Positions 51,285-59,651 of a DNA stretch of 64,000 nt are shown here, one piece after another; the first letter of the stretch is position 1; each line of letters starts with the position of its first letter. Source of the stretch: Bacillus sp. PAMC26568 (lineage in GTDB: Bacteria > Bacillota > Bacilli > Bacillales > Bacillaceae); assembly GCF_014235785.1 (NCBI RefSeq), contig NZ_CP060137.1, positions 2,356,001 through 2,420,000 of the forward strand. The letters are read 5' to 3'. A program made the position numbers and the translations under genes. The notes beneath the pieces were generated by a model. The model searched no databases, was not told the origin of the DNA, and worked only from the letters and a program-made list of their open reading frames with translations.

Positions 51285-52136
51285 ATGAAAAAAGTTGTTG
51301 TTACAGGAGGAAGTGGACTCCTTGGTCACTGGGTTATCAAGGAGTTTCTTGATAGTGGGTATGAGGTCATAAATGCAGATGTGAAGCACCCAATCGATCC
51401 AATTTGTAAAACAGTAATAACCGATTTACAAAACTTAGGTGAAGTGTATGGATTACTTGCTGATGCAGATGCCGTTGTACATCTTGCAGCCATTCCAGTT
51501 GCGTATTCACATCCAAATGAAGTTACCTTTAAGAACAATGTAATGTCTACATTTAATATACTAGAAGCTGCCGGAACACTTGGCATTAAAAAAGCAGTCA
51601 TAACGTCTAGTGAATCTTCATATGGAATTGTCTTTGCGGCCAATGAACTACCTCCTCAATATGTTCCACTTGACGAAGAGCATCCACAATTACCAGAAGA
51701 TAGCTATGGATTATCAAAAATCGTCAATGAACAAAATGCGGATATGATTCACCGTCGAACCGGCATGCAGGTAGTGTCAATGAGATTAGGCAATGTGATT
51801 GCCCCTAATATGTATGAAAAATTCCCAGGATTTATTAATGACCCTGATCAACGAAAAGTGATCATGTGGAGCTATATTGACACAAGAGATGCAGCAGTAG
51901 CCTATCGCCTGGCTGTTGAAACAGATGGCCTCGATTCTGTTGCGCTGAATATCGCAGCAAATGACACAAGCATGAACATTGAAAGTCAAAAGCTAATGGA
52001 GACAATCTATCCAACTACTGAAATTCGTAAGCATTTGGAAGCATACGAAACACTGTTTTCTAATAAAAAAGCAAAACAGCTATTAAACTGGCAGCCTATG
52101 CATAGTTGGAGAGATTATGTGAAGGTGGTGAAATAA
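51285..52136 (+). CDS. NAD-dependent epimerase/dehydratase (extended SDR)
   Basis: A 283-residue Rossmann enzyme with GGSGLLGHWVIKEFLDSGY, VVHLAAIPVAYSHP, the catalytic Ser-Ser in TSSESSYG and Tyr-Lys in YGLSKIVNEQ. It belongs to the extended SDR group related to UDP-sugar epimerases and uronate dehydrogenases. AAAGGAGAG precedes the ATG. Substrate unknown. The pairing with an aldo-keto reductase and an HxlR operator suggests a role in handling reactive carbonyls or sugars. Confidence 0.88.
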   Translation: MKKVVVTGGSGLLGHWVIKEFLDSGYEVINADVKHPIDPICKTVITDLQNLGEVYGLLADADAVVHLAAIPVAYSHPNEVTFKNNVMSTFNILEAAGTLGIKKAVITSSESSYGIVFAANELPPQYVPLDEEHPQLPEDSYGLSKIVNEQNADMIHRRTGMQVVSMRLGNVIAPNMYEKFPGFINDPDQRKVIMWSYIDTRDAAVAYRLAVETDGLDSVALNIAANDTSMNIESQKLMETIYPTTEIRKHLEAYETLFSNKKAKQLLNWQPMHSWRDYVKVVK

Positions 52137-52520
52137 GGTTAGAGGGAGCTTGCATAGTTCCCATAAAATTGGTACGACCTTTGCAATGTGAACAAACATT
52201 GGGCTTACTACTAAACTGGCAGAAGCTACTCTTGGTATTCCATATTTTCAAATGGCTAGCACAGCTCAATGGAGACTATAGATGATGCCATAGATAGTAC
52301 CAGCTACACTGTGAATTTTCAACACAAACTGGCTTTAGTTTCTTATTGGGGGAAGAAAAACATAATCTTCAAATGGAATGCCGTTACAAGTGGAGTATCA
52401 TATTTTACACGGTGATGCTAAATCCCATTATGGAACCAACTCTTATCATATGATAAAAGGAAAATATACAGACTGATAAAATACTCAGATATAATTGGGA
52501 AGCTTCCTAAAAAACAAAAT
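52137..52520. other. coding debris after the epimerase gene
   Basis: Fragments with protein character in changing frames: LTTKLAEATLGIPYFQMAST near 52205, TIDDAIDSTSYTVNFQHKLA near 52275 and LQVEYHILHGDAKSHYG near 52390, each soon broken by stops. No parent family recognised. No ribosome binding site. Interpreted as an eroded gene. Confidence 0.4.
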
Positions 52521-52562
52521 AAAAGCCGATTTATCCTTAGTGTAGGGAAAATCGGCTTTTAT
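52521..52562 (+). terminator. rho-independent terminator
   Basis: AAAAGCCGATTT pairs perfectly with AAATCGGCTTTT, loop of 16 bases. Likely the original terminator of the eroded gene or of the reductase operon. Confidence 0.8.
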
Positions 52563-52655
52563 ATTCCAAATATTAAAATTAGCATATATTTTCGTTAAGA
52601 TGTTGGCGGTATCCCAACTTGATGGTGATGAGGCAGAACCTATTACAAGTATTTT

Positions 52656-52979
52656 TTAAACCCATTTTGCTCCCCATAGTTTCATTTCCTTTAGCATCGG
52701 ATGAAGGGCTTGCCCCTTCCCCGTTACGGTATATTCCACAGTAACAGGGACGGTAGGATATACTATTCGCGTAACAATTTGATGAGATTCTAAATGACGC
52801 AGAGCATCAGTTAGAGCTTTGGGGCTAATTCCTGCAATTGATTTTTGGAGTTCACTAAAGCGTTTTGTACCATTAAATAATTCCCTTAAAATCAAAAAAG
52901 TCCATTTCCCTCCAATGACGTGAAGTGCCTTTTCAATAGAACATTCAGCATCAAGTGCTTGGTTATCTATGTTTTTCAA
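52656..52979 (-). CDS. HxlR-family transcriptional regulator
   Basis: A 107-residue winged-helix regulator. CSIEKALHVIGGKWTFLILRELFNGTKRFSELQ and GISPKALTDALRHLESHQIV are HxlR hallmarks (given in parts: HVIGGKWTFLILREL; KALTDALRHLE), with the conserved Cys before the first helix that senses oxidants or electrophiles in YodB/HypR-like members. TTG at 52979 with GAGGGG seven bases before is preferred over GTG at 52994. A perfect inverted repeat just upstream suggests autoregulation. Confidence 0.88.
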   Translation of the reverse strand: MKNIDNQALDAECSIEKALHVIGGKWTFLILRELFNGTKRFSELQKSIAGISPKALTDALRHLESHQIVTRIVYPTVPVTVEYTVTGKGQALHPMLKEMKLWGAKWV

Positions 52980-52996
52980 AATAAATCCCCTCACAA

Positions 52997-53013
52997 ATAG
53001 TTATAGTAACTAT
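52997..53013 (-). promoter_or_regulatory. inverted repeat operator before the HxlR gene
   Basis: ATAGTTA and TAACTAT are perfect arms around TAG, 18 bases before the TTG start. The extended sequence is repeated at 50149 before the reductase operon. Confidence 0.6.
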
Positions 53014-53381
53014 AAAATATATAGCAAATTTATTATATATAATTATATTTTAAAAAAACCACTACTTTCAACAAGATAGGAAACATTTAATAATCCTATA
53101 TATAGGTTAGATACAAATTTTATACAGAATGATTTCTTATGCGACAGAATTTAAAAGACGGTATTACAGGATTAAGATGCATTAGCTTGGCTTATGTGTA
53201 TGGGGGAAAACTCAAAAAGGCTGTTTTTTATTAAATGTCATTTAATAAAACTTGATCTAATATCTAATTTAAGTGGTTTTAGGACTGAATCCATGTAGTG
53301 GTTATTCCATTAGCGGGGGCTTATCCGGAACAAAGGGGAAGCCCCTTATTTTAATTGGACTCCCCCTCAAGATTTTTACAC
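53014..53381. other. gene-free stretch between HxlR and TerD genes
   Basis: No gene seen. It holds a perfect 25-base palindrome (53226-53250) and a weak hairpin GGGGCTT/AAGCCCC near 53316-53345 followed by TTATTTT, which may be a plus-strand terminator. The rest is AT-rich without clear features. Confidence 0.5.
53226..53250. repeat. perfect 25-base palindrome
   Basis: TTTTATTAAATG, centre T, CATTTAATAAAA. Arms of 12. No T-run follows on the plus strand and no gene starts nearby. Confidence 0.6.
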
Positions 53382-53984
53382 TTATTTTTTACCAGCTACC
53401 CAGTTCAATCCCCAGCGGTATTTCCTGTCCATATCTTTATGGCCACTGAAATATTCAACCAAACGTTCTACTTTAAATGTCTCGTCGTTTACATTTTCAA
53501 TCAAAGCCATAGCACACATTGTTTTACCGTTTTTATGTTCGTCCAATTTCACTTCAATATCAGAACCGGATGAATATTTAAGCGTTGCAACACCGTCAGC
53601 CTGAGACCAGTTTGCAGCACCTTCATATATAAATGAATATACTAGTATTCTTTTTAATTCTTTTAGTTTATCGCCATTGATTCTTAGGTTCTCACCACCT
53701 GCTACAGCTCCAGTTCGATCATCTGCATCAAGTTTTACAAAAGGTGCATTTTGAAGGCTCCCAAAAGCATTTCCTAAAGCTTGGACACATCCCTTTTGTC
53801 CGTTTTTCAATTCAAACAAACATCCTAAGTCTAGATCCACGTTGTTAAATTTATTAAAGAATCCTGATTTCTTTTGATTCCAGTTTAAGTTAACAAGAAT
53901 TTCACCAACACTATGGTTATTGTTTTTTTCTAAATTGATAGTTTGTCCCTTTTTTGTAAGTTCGATCTTATTTAAGTTTAACAA
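53382..53984 (-). CDS. TerD-family stress protein
   Basis: A 200-residue calcium-binding protein of the TerD/CABP family (tellurite and general stress). ELTKKGQTINLEK opens the domain. KLDADDRTGAVAGGENLRIN is the Ca-binding DDxTG motif, followed by VYSFIYEGAANWSQADGVA. YFSGHKDMDRKYRWGLNWVAG ends it in the usual way. The start is uncertain: TTG at 53984 (GGAG ten bases before) or GTG at 53993. It lies alone, without the terZABCE partners, so a single stress protein rather than a resistance operon. Confidence 0.87.
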   Translation of the reverse strand: MLNLNKIELTKKGQTINLEKNNNHSVGEILVNLNWNQKKSGFFNKFNNVDLDLGCLFELKNGQKGCVQALGNAFGSLQNAPFVKLDADDRTGAVAGGENLRINGDKLKELKRILVYSFIYEGAANWSQADGVATLKYSSGSDIEVKLDEHKNGKTMCAMALIENVNDETFKVERLVEYFSGHKDMDRKYRWGLNWVAGKK

Positions 53985-54103
53985 TCCTTTCACTCTCCAA
54001 ATTATTTAGTGAAATACTCCTATAGTGTACTATAATTATTAGCTATTTTTACAATAAAAGTAATTCTAAGCTCATTTTTCTTATGAACCATCTTCAAAAC
54101 AGC

Positions 54104-54132
54104 TTGATTAAACAAAGAATATCAAATATTAT
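54104..54132 (+). promoter_or_regulatory. sigma A promoter of the cnt-like operon
   Basis: TTGATT (54104-54109), a 17-base spacer and TATTAT (54127-54132). A Zur-box-like palindrome begins two bases after the -10, so it covers the transcription start. Confidence 0.75.
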
Positions 54133-54157
54133 TTAAATCGTAATAGTTTCGATTTAA
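54133..54157 (+). promoter_or_regulatory. Zur box (zinc-uptake regulator operator)
   Basis: The arms TTAAATCG and CGATTTAA are exact inverted repeats around TAATAGTTT. Against the B. subtilis Zur consensus (AAATCGTAAT-N-ATTACGATTT) positions 54135-54155 match at 18 of 20. Repression when zinc is sufficient is expected. Confidence 0.8.
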
Positions 54158-54274
54158 TTAGTAAGGAGTGTGAGATGGAATCTTAGTGTTTACATAACTT
54201 TCCAAGTGTATATGCAATGTAAAGTAAGGATTTTTATCAGTTTATTTAGCAATCTTATTTTAGGAGGAAATAAT

Positions 54275-55876
54275 ATGAAAAAAAGAAGTGTTTTTTCTTT
54301 TATTGTGCTTATGTATTCAATAGTACTGCTGGTAGGATGCAGCGATAAAGCTGATTCCACGATTAAGGAAAAGAAGACAGAATTAGTTTATGCATCAGCC
54401 AAAGATATCAATGATATGAATCCTCATTTGTACGCAGGTTCAATGCCAGCTCAAGGGATGGTGTATGAGTCATTAGTGGAGAATACGGAAGACGGAATCA
54501 AGCCATTACTTGCGGAATCATGGGAAATTTCAAAAGATGGAAAAGTGTACACGTTTCATTTAAGGAAAGATGTGAAATTTCATGATGGGGAACCATTTAA
54601 TGCAGAAGCAGTGAAGAAGAATATTGATGCTGTACAAAATAATCCAGAAAAGCATTCTTGGATTAAGCTATCAACAAAAATAGTAAGTTGTAATGTAGTA
54701 GATGGGTCCACAGTTGAATTAGTGCTATCTGAAGCATATTATCCAGCCTTAGTGGAATTGTCTATGACCAGACCTTATGTATTCATATCACCAAAAGATT
54801 TTATGAATGGGGAAACAAAAGAGGGTGTAAATGGTTACAACGGAACAGGACCTTATATCCTCGCGGAACATAAAACAGATGAGAAAGCAACGTTTGAAGC
54901 TAATGAAAACTATTGGGGTGGCTCCCCTAAGATTAAGAAAATTACTTCTAAAGTTCTTCCAGCAGGAGAAACGACATTTTTAGCCTTGCAAAAAGGAGAA
55001 GTAAACTTTGCATTTACTGATGATCGAGGTGCAGACAGTCTTGATATCGAAGCAATGAATCAACTGATTGATTCAGGTGATTATCAGCTTGTTAGAAGTG
55101 AAGCAATGAATACGAAAATGATTGTAGCTAACAGTAGTAGATCCGATAATTCAGTAAGTGAAACAGCGGTTCGTGAAGCCATTTGGTACTCTATTGATAG
55201 AGAAGCAATTAGCAAGGATATTTTAAATGGTACGGAAACAGTAGCCAATACCCTATTTTCACCAAACGTCAATTATGCAGATGTCGATTTGAAGAAACGA
55301 GGCTATGATTTAAAAAAAGCAAAAGAGATTTTAGAAGAAGCAGGCTGGGCATTAGAGGATGGTGCTGCTGTTAGAACGAACGACGGGAACAAATTAGCAA
55401 TGAAACTTTATTATGATAGCAATTCTTCTTCCCAAAAAACACAGGCTGAATTTATTCAAAGTTCATTAAAAGAGATTGGTATTCAGCTAGAAATTATCGG
55501 TGAGGAGTCAACTTCAATTGCTAATAGAAGATCAACTGGCGACTATGATCTATTATTCAATCAAACATGGGGACTAGCCTATGATCCACAAAGTACAATT
55601 TCTGCTTTTACTTCTGAGGCATCGTATTTACATACTACTAGTGGCATTGCGAAAGCAGATGAACTCTACAAGAAGATTGATGAAGTTATGGCGAGCACTG
55701 ATGAGGAAACAAGAAAATCAATATATGCTGATATATTGACAATTGTTCATGATGAAGCAGTCTTTATCCCCATCTCAAATGGCAGTGTCACTGTAGTTGC
55801 TCCAAAAAAATTAAAGGGTATATCATTTAAACAAACACAATTTGAGTTACCATTTGAGCGAATGAATTTTGAATAG
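54275..55876 (+). CDS. ABC transporter substrate-binding lipoprotein, CntA/NikA type
   Basis: A 533-residue lipoprotein (lipobox LLVGC, Cys 22) of the peptide/nickel (SBP family 5) class. SASAKDINDMNPHLYAGS-like opening, YESLVENTEDGIKPLLAESWEISKDG and the DGEPFNAEAVKKN stretch are family hallmarks (key words cited). In S. aureus CntA binds metal-staphylopine. The gene order after it matches cnt. ATG at 54275 behind TAGGAGGAAAT; the longer frame starts in the leader. A Zur box lies 120 bases upstream. Metal-free nickel or peptide uptake would be the alternative. Confidence 0.85.
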   Translation: MKKRSVFSFIVLMYSIVLLVGCSDKADSTIKEKKTELVYASAKDINDMNPHLYAGSMPAQGMVYESLVENTEDGIKPLLAESWEISKDGKVYTFHLRKDVKFHDGEPFNAEAVKKNIDAVQNNPEKHSWIKLSTKIVSCNVVDGSTVELVLSEAYYPALVELSMTRPYVFISPKDFMNGETKEGVNGYNGTGPYILAEHKTDEKATFEANENYWGGSPKIKKITSKVLPAGETTFLALQKGEVNFAFTDDRGADSLDIEAMNQLIDSGDYQLVRSEAMNTKMIVANSSRSDNSVSETAVREAIWYSIDREAISKDILNGTETVANTLFSPNVNYADVDLKKRGYDLKKAKEILEEAGWALEDGAAVRTNDGNKLAMKLYYDSNSSSQKTQAEFIQSSLKEIGIQLEIIGEESTSIANRRSTGDYDLLFNQTWGLAYDPQSTISAFTSEASYLHTTSGIAKADELYKKIDEVMASTDEETRKSIYADILTIVHDEAVFIPISNGSVTVVAPKKLKGISFKQTQFELPFERMNFE

Positions 55877-55886
55877 AAGTATAAAT

Positions 55887-55909
55887 AAAAGGGGAATTTC
55901 CCCCTTTTT
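55887..55909 (+). terminator. partial terminator between binding-protein and permease genes
   Basis: AAAAGGGG pairs with CCCCTTTT around AATTTC, then T. Placed between the first and second gene of the operon, it would let only part of the transcripts continue, giving excess binding protein. Confidence 0.75.
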
Positions 55910-56004
55910 ATTTATGTGAAGAGTAAATCTTTTTGATTTAACTTATAAACTGCATATGCAAGTGTGTTTTTCTAATGATATTTTCTATTAAAAGGAGATT
56001 TTCT

Positions 56005-56937
56005 ATGGGAAGTTATATCGTTAAACGGCTATTCATATCAATCCCTTTACTTCTGGTCATTTCATTTTTAACGTTTGTCTTAATTAATCTTTCTCCCTTA
56101 GATCCAGCCGAAGTGGTATTGCAGGAGCAAGGTGTTCCAACAATAACGGATGAATTAATTGCTCAAACAAAAGAAGAGTTTGGGATGGATAAACCATTTA
56201 TCATCCGATATTTTGATTGGGTTATTGCCTGCTTACAGTTGGACATTGGGAATTCCTATGTGACAGGAAAACCAGTTTGGTCATTAATAGGTCCAGCTTT
56301 TCTAAATACGTTTAAGCTAACGTTAGTTTCATCTGTAGTCATTATCGTAATGTCCATACTATTAGGTGTGATCTGTGCGAAGAATGAAGGAAAAATCATT
56401 GATAAATCGGTAAGAAGTATTTCATTTTTCCTAACTGCCATGCCATCGTACTGGCTTGCGTCTCTTATGATTTGGTATTTTTCTGTTAAATTAGATTTTT
56501 TACCAACAAGCGGAATGGATTCGTATAAAAGTTATATTCTACCCGTTATTGTCATTGCGATAAGTTTTGCAGGTATTTATTTTAGGGTCGTTAGAAGTTC
56601 GATGTTAAGCAATTTAAATGAAGACTATGTACTGTATGGAAGGGCATGTGGCTTAACAGAGAGAAAAATCACTATGCATATATTAAGAAATTCGTTACAA
56701 GTGGCCGTTTCGATATTTTGTATGGCTATCCCCATGATATTGGGAAGTACAGTTGTTATAGAAAATGTTTTTGCATGGCCAGGGCTAGGCAGTCTAAGTG
56801 TTAAATCAATTCTAAGCAGAGATTTCCCTATTATCCAAGCGTACGTTCTTTTATTAGCAGTGGCCTTTGTATTGTTTAATACGATATCTGATATTATAAA
56901 CGCTGCGATGAATCCTAAATTAAGGAATGATCTCTAA
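56005..56937 (+). CDS. ABC transporter permease, CntB-like
   Basis: A 310-residue DppB/NikB-type permease. YIVKRLFISIPLLLVISFLTF at the N-terminus (split) and the six-helix core end with the EAA coupling motif around EDYVLYGRACGLTERKIT. The later VIENVFAWPGLGSLSV is characteristic. Start at 56005 because AAAAGGAGA precedes it. Next gene follows without a gap. Confidence 0.9.
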   Translation: MGSYIVKRLFISIPLLLVISFLTFVLINLSPLDPAEVVLQEQGVPTITDELIAQTKEEFGMDKPFIIRYFDWVIACLQLDIGNSYVTGKPVWSLIGPAFLNTFKLTLVSSVVIIVMSILLGVICAKNEGKIIDKSVRSISFFLTAMPSYWLASLMIWYFSVKLDFLPTSGMDSYKSYILPVIVIAISFAGIYFRVVRSSMLSNLNEDYVLYGRACGLTERKITMHILRNSLQVAVSIFCMAIPMILGSTVVIENVFAWPGLGSLSVKSILSRDFPIIQAYVLLLAVAFVLFNTISDIINAAMNPKLRNDL

Positions 56938-57840
56938 ATGATTATATTAAAAAACTTGAGTAAAGATAAGTTAGCTACTATATCTTTACTAGTCATTGTT
57001 GTGACCATTACTGTTGGTATTTTTGCCCCTTTATTTGCTCCGCATGACCCTGAGGAAGTCAATATGATCCATCGCTATGCTACTCCATCATGGGAATATC
57101 TATTAGGTAATGATCACCTAGGGAGATGTATTTTATCCAGACTAATTTATGGAATTCGTCCCAGCGTTTTATGGGTTTTAGTTGTATTACTTATTTCAAT
57201 ATTGATTGGGGCTTTTTTAGGTTTCATAGCGGGCTACTTTAGAGGAAAAGTAGATGCCTCTATAATGAGAATTTGTGACACTATGCTTTCTTTTCCAGGA
57301 TACGTTATGGCATTGGCTGTTGTTGGTATTTTAGGCGTCGGTCTTGAAAATATATTAATTGCGTTTATTTTAATTAAGTGGGCATGGTTTGCTCGTGTCA
57401 TCAGAACGTCTGTTATGCAGTATGCCGAACAAGAGTATGTGAGATATGCCAAAGCATCTGGTATTAGTGATATAAAAATTATTTATAAGCACATTATTCC
57501 TGTTACATTTTCTGATATCGCCGTCATTTCAAGTAGCTCTATTGGTTCGATGATTTTACAGATATCAGGCTTTTCATTCCTAGGTTTAGGAATCCAAGCT
57601 CCAAAGGCTGAATGGGGAATGATGTTAAATGAAGCTAGGGAAGTTATGTTTACAAGACCAGAGTTAATGTTAGCCCCGGGTTTAGCCATTATTATTGTCG
57701 TATCGTCCTTTAATTTTTTATCTGATGCCCTTCAAATTGCTTTAGATCCTAAATTAATAACTTCTAAAAATAAGCTTCAAGAAAATGTAACTATCTCTAA
57801 AAATCAGTTTCAAGAAAGAGGTGGCAAAATAAATTTATGA
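56938..57840 (+). CDS. ABC transporter permease, CntC-like
   Basis: A 300-residue DppC/NikC-type permease, partner of the upstream one. FAPLFAPHDPEEVNM and LLGNDHLGRCILSRLIYGIR are typical openings, EQEYVRYAKASGISDIKII the EAA loop, and GFSFLGLGIQAPKAEWGMML the conserved end. The C-terminus carries an unusual polar tail of about 25 residues (KNKLQENVTISKNQFQERGG). ATG touches the previous stop. Confidence 0.9.
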   Translation: MIILKNLSKDKLATISLLVIVVTITVGIFAPLFAPHDPEEVNMIHRYATPSWEYLLGNDHLGRCILSRLIYGIRPSVLWVLVVLLISILIGAFLGFIAGYFRGKVDASIMRICDTMLSFPGYVMALAVVGILGVGLENILIAFILIKWAWFARVIRTSVMQYAEQEYVRYAKASGISDIKIIYKHIIPVTFSDIAVISSSSIGSMILQISGFSFLGLGIQAPKAEWGMMLNEAREVMFTRPELMLAPGLAIIIVVSSFNFLSDALQIALDPKLITSKNKLQENVTISKNQFQERGGKINL

Positions 57841-58661
57841 ATTTATTAGAAGTCAAAAATCTGAGAATATGGGATAGTAACACTGGTAAAGTGATTATCT
57901 ATAATAGCTCATTCCACTTAAAGAAAGGAAGCTGTCTAGGAATGGTAGGAGAAAGCGGAAGCGGTAAGTCTGTGACTGGTAGATCCATAATGAAATTGAA
58001 TAAATCCTCACTTCGCCAATCAGGAGACATTTTATTTAAGGGAGAAAACTTAAACAATCTTTCTGAAAAAGAAATGAGAAAGAAAAGAGGAAGAAACCTA
58101 TGCATGATTTTACAAAATGGAATGAGTGCATTTGACCCTTCTAGTGTGATTGGTGTTCATTTAATGGAAACACTGACTGAACATTTCGACTGGAGTAAAA
58201 ACGTAATGGAAGAAAAAATGAAAAATGCCATGGAAAGTGTCATGCTGAAAAATCCGATTGAAATAATGAATAAGTATCCACATCAGCTATCAGGTGGAAT
58301 GTTGCAGCGAATTATGATTGCGTTGGCATTAGTATTAGAACCCGACATTATTATCGCTGATGAACCGACAACAGCGCTTGATACCATTTCACAATTTGAG
58401 GTTGTTGAACAATTTGTTAAATTACGGGAAAGAATAGGTTGCTCAATAATCTTTATTTCTCATGATTTAGGGGTTGTAAGAAAAATTGCTGATGAAGTTT
58501 TAGTAATGAAGAATGGAGAAATTATCGAAAGAGGGAATACTCAAAACATTTTTTCAGGAGCGCAACATGAATATACTAAATATTTAGTATCGACTAGACT
58601 GGCGCTGAGTAATAATTTTAAGAAAATAATGGGGGGAGGGTCTACAGTTGCTGATAGTTGA
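57837..58661 (+). CDS. ABC transporter ATPase, CntD-like
   Basis: A 274-residue ATPase with Walker A GESGSGKSVTGRSI, signature LSGGMLQRIMIALAL, Walker B IIIADEPTTALD and H-loop FISHDLG. LFKGENLNNLSEKEMRKKRG is the OppD/DppD-type insert. The start overlaps the permease stop (ATGA). The C-terminal part lacks the iron-sulphur-like Cys cluster of OppD (CP..AP), as in NikD-like members. Confidence 0.9.
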   Translation: MNLLEVKNLRIWDSNTGKVIIYNSSFHLKKGSCLGMVGESGSGKSVTGRSIMKLNKSSLRQSGDILFKGENLNNLSEKEMRKKRGRNLCMILQNGMSAFDPSSVIGVHLMETLTEHFDWSKNVMEEKMKNAMESVMLKNPIEIMNKYPHQLSGGMLQRIMIALALVLEPDIIIADEPTTALDTISQFEVVEQFVKLRERIGCSIIFISHDLGVVRKIADEVLVMKNGEIIERGNTQNIFSGAQHEYTKYLVSTRLALSNNFKKIMGGGSTVADS

Positions 58662-59394
58662 CCGTGTTGAGAAATCCTATAAAAAAGGTGGATGGTTTTC
58701 TACAGAAAGACAAAACGTTTTAAAGAATATTAGTTTTGAATGTAAGAATGGAGAATGTCTCGGCATTATAGGAGAAAGTGGAAGTGGAAAATCAACATTA
58801 GGTCGTTTGATACTAGGAATAGAAAAGCCTGATCGTGGAACAGTTTTATTTGATGGAAAAAATGTAGAAGATAGAAGAGTGAGATTAGGTAACATTAGCG
58901 CTGTTTTTCAAGACTATAAATCTTCGATTAATCCATTCTTTACAGTTGAAGAAGCAATTATGGAGCCATTAAAAATTCAGAATAAGGTCAAAAAAGAAAA
59001 TCAAAACAAGATTGATCATCTCTTAAATCAAGTTGGATTAAATCCGTCTTATAGAAAAAGACATCCTCATGAGTTATCAGGGGGAGAGGTTCAGAGAGTC
59101 TGTATTGCAAGAGCCATTTCAACAGAACCAAAATGTATCTTATTAGATGAAGCAATCAGTTCTTTGGATGTCTCGATTCAAATACAAGTGCTTGAATTGC
59201 TTAAGGAATTAAAAAAAATTTACAATATGAGTTATGTCTTTATAACTCATGATATTCAGTCTGCTGCCTATATTTGCGATAGAGTCATTATTTTTAGAAA
59301 TGGCCAAATTGAAGAAATGGTCAAAATTGAACAACTAAAAGATGTCCAGTCAAAATATGCAAGAAAATTATTGGAGATGTTAATAACTTTTTAA
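58648..59394 (+). CDS. ABC transporter ATPase, CntF-like
   Basis: A 248-residue ATPase of the OppF/NikE group: Walker A GESGSGKSTLGRLILG, signature LSGGEVQRVCIARAI, Walker B CILLDEAISSLD, H-loop FITHDIQ. The Glu-Ala after DE replaces the common EP. TTG start with GGGGGGAGGG at a good distance, 14 bases before the end of the CntD-like gene. Forms the heterodimeric motor. Confidence 0.9.
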   Translation: MLIVDRVEKSYKKGGWFSTERQNVLKNISFECKNGECLGIIGESGSGKSTLGRLILGIEKPDRGTVLFDGKNVEDRRVRLGNISAVFQDYKSSINPFFTVEEAIMEPLKIQNKVKKENQNKIDHLLNQVGLNPSYRKRHPHELSGGEVQRVCIARAISTEPKCILLDEAISSLDVSIQIQVLELLKELKKIYNMSYVFITHDIQSAAYICDRVIIFRNGQIEEMVKIEQLKDVQSKYARKLLEMLITF

Positions 59395-59651
59395 TGTTAT
59401 TTACTATTATTCTTAAAATATTTCTATATATGTTTTAGTTTGTGATGAGGCAGTTTTTGCTTTAGAGGGTCGTACCCCATACTGGCATTGTTGCAGCCAT
59501 TACATCTATCATATGTCATTTTTGCAACTGTACTGCAGCATGAATATAAAAGTATGCACATTTTGTGTAAAGTGAATTGACTTGTGAAAGAGAGCAGATA
59601 AATACATAAAGGCACAGAACTTGTTAGACGATTTTAGGAGGAGAAAAAATT

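Noticed and set aside
53355-53573. 72-codon plus-strand frame over the TerD gene
   Set aside because: Opposite-strand shadow of terD.
59424-59615. 63-codon minus-strand frame before the CntE-like gene
   Set aside because: No ribosome binding site, low-complexity composition; likely chance.
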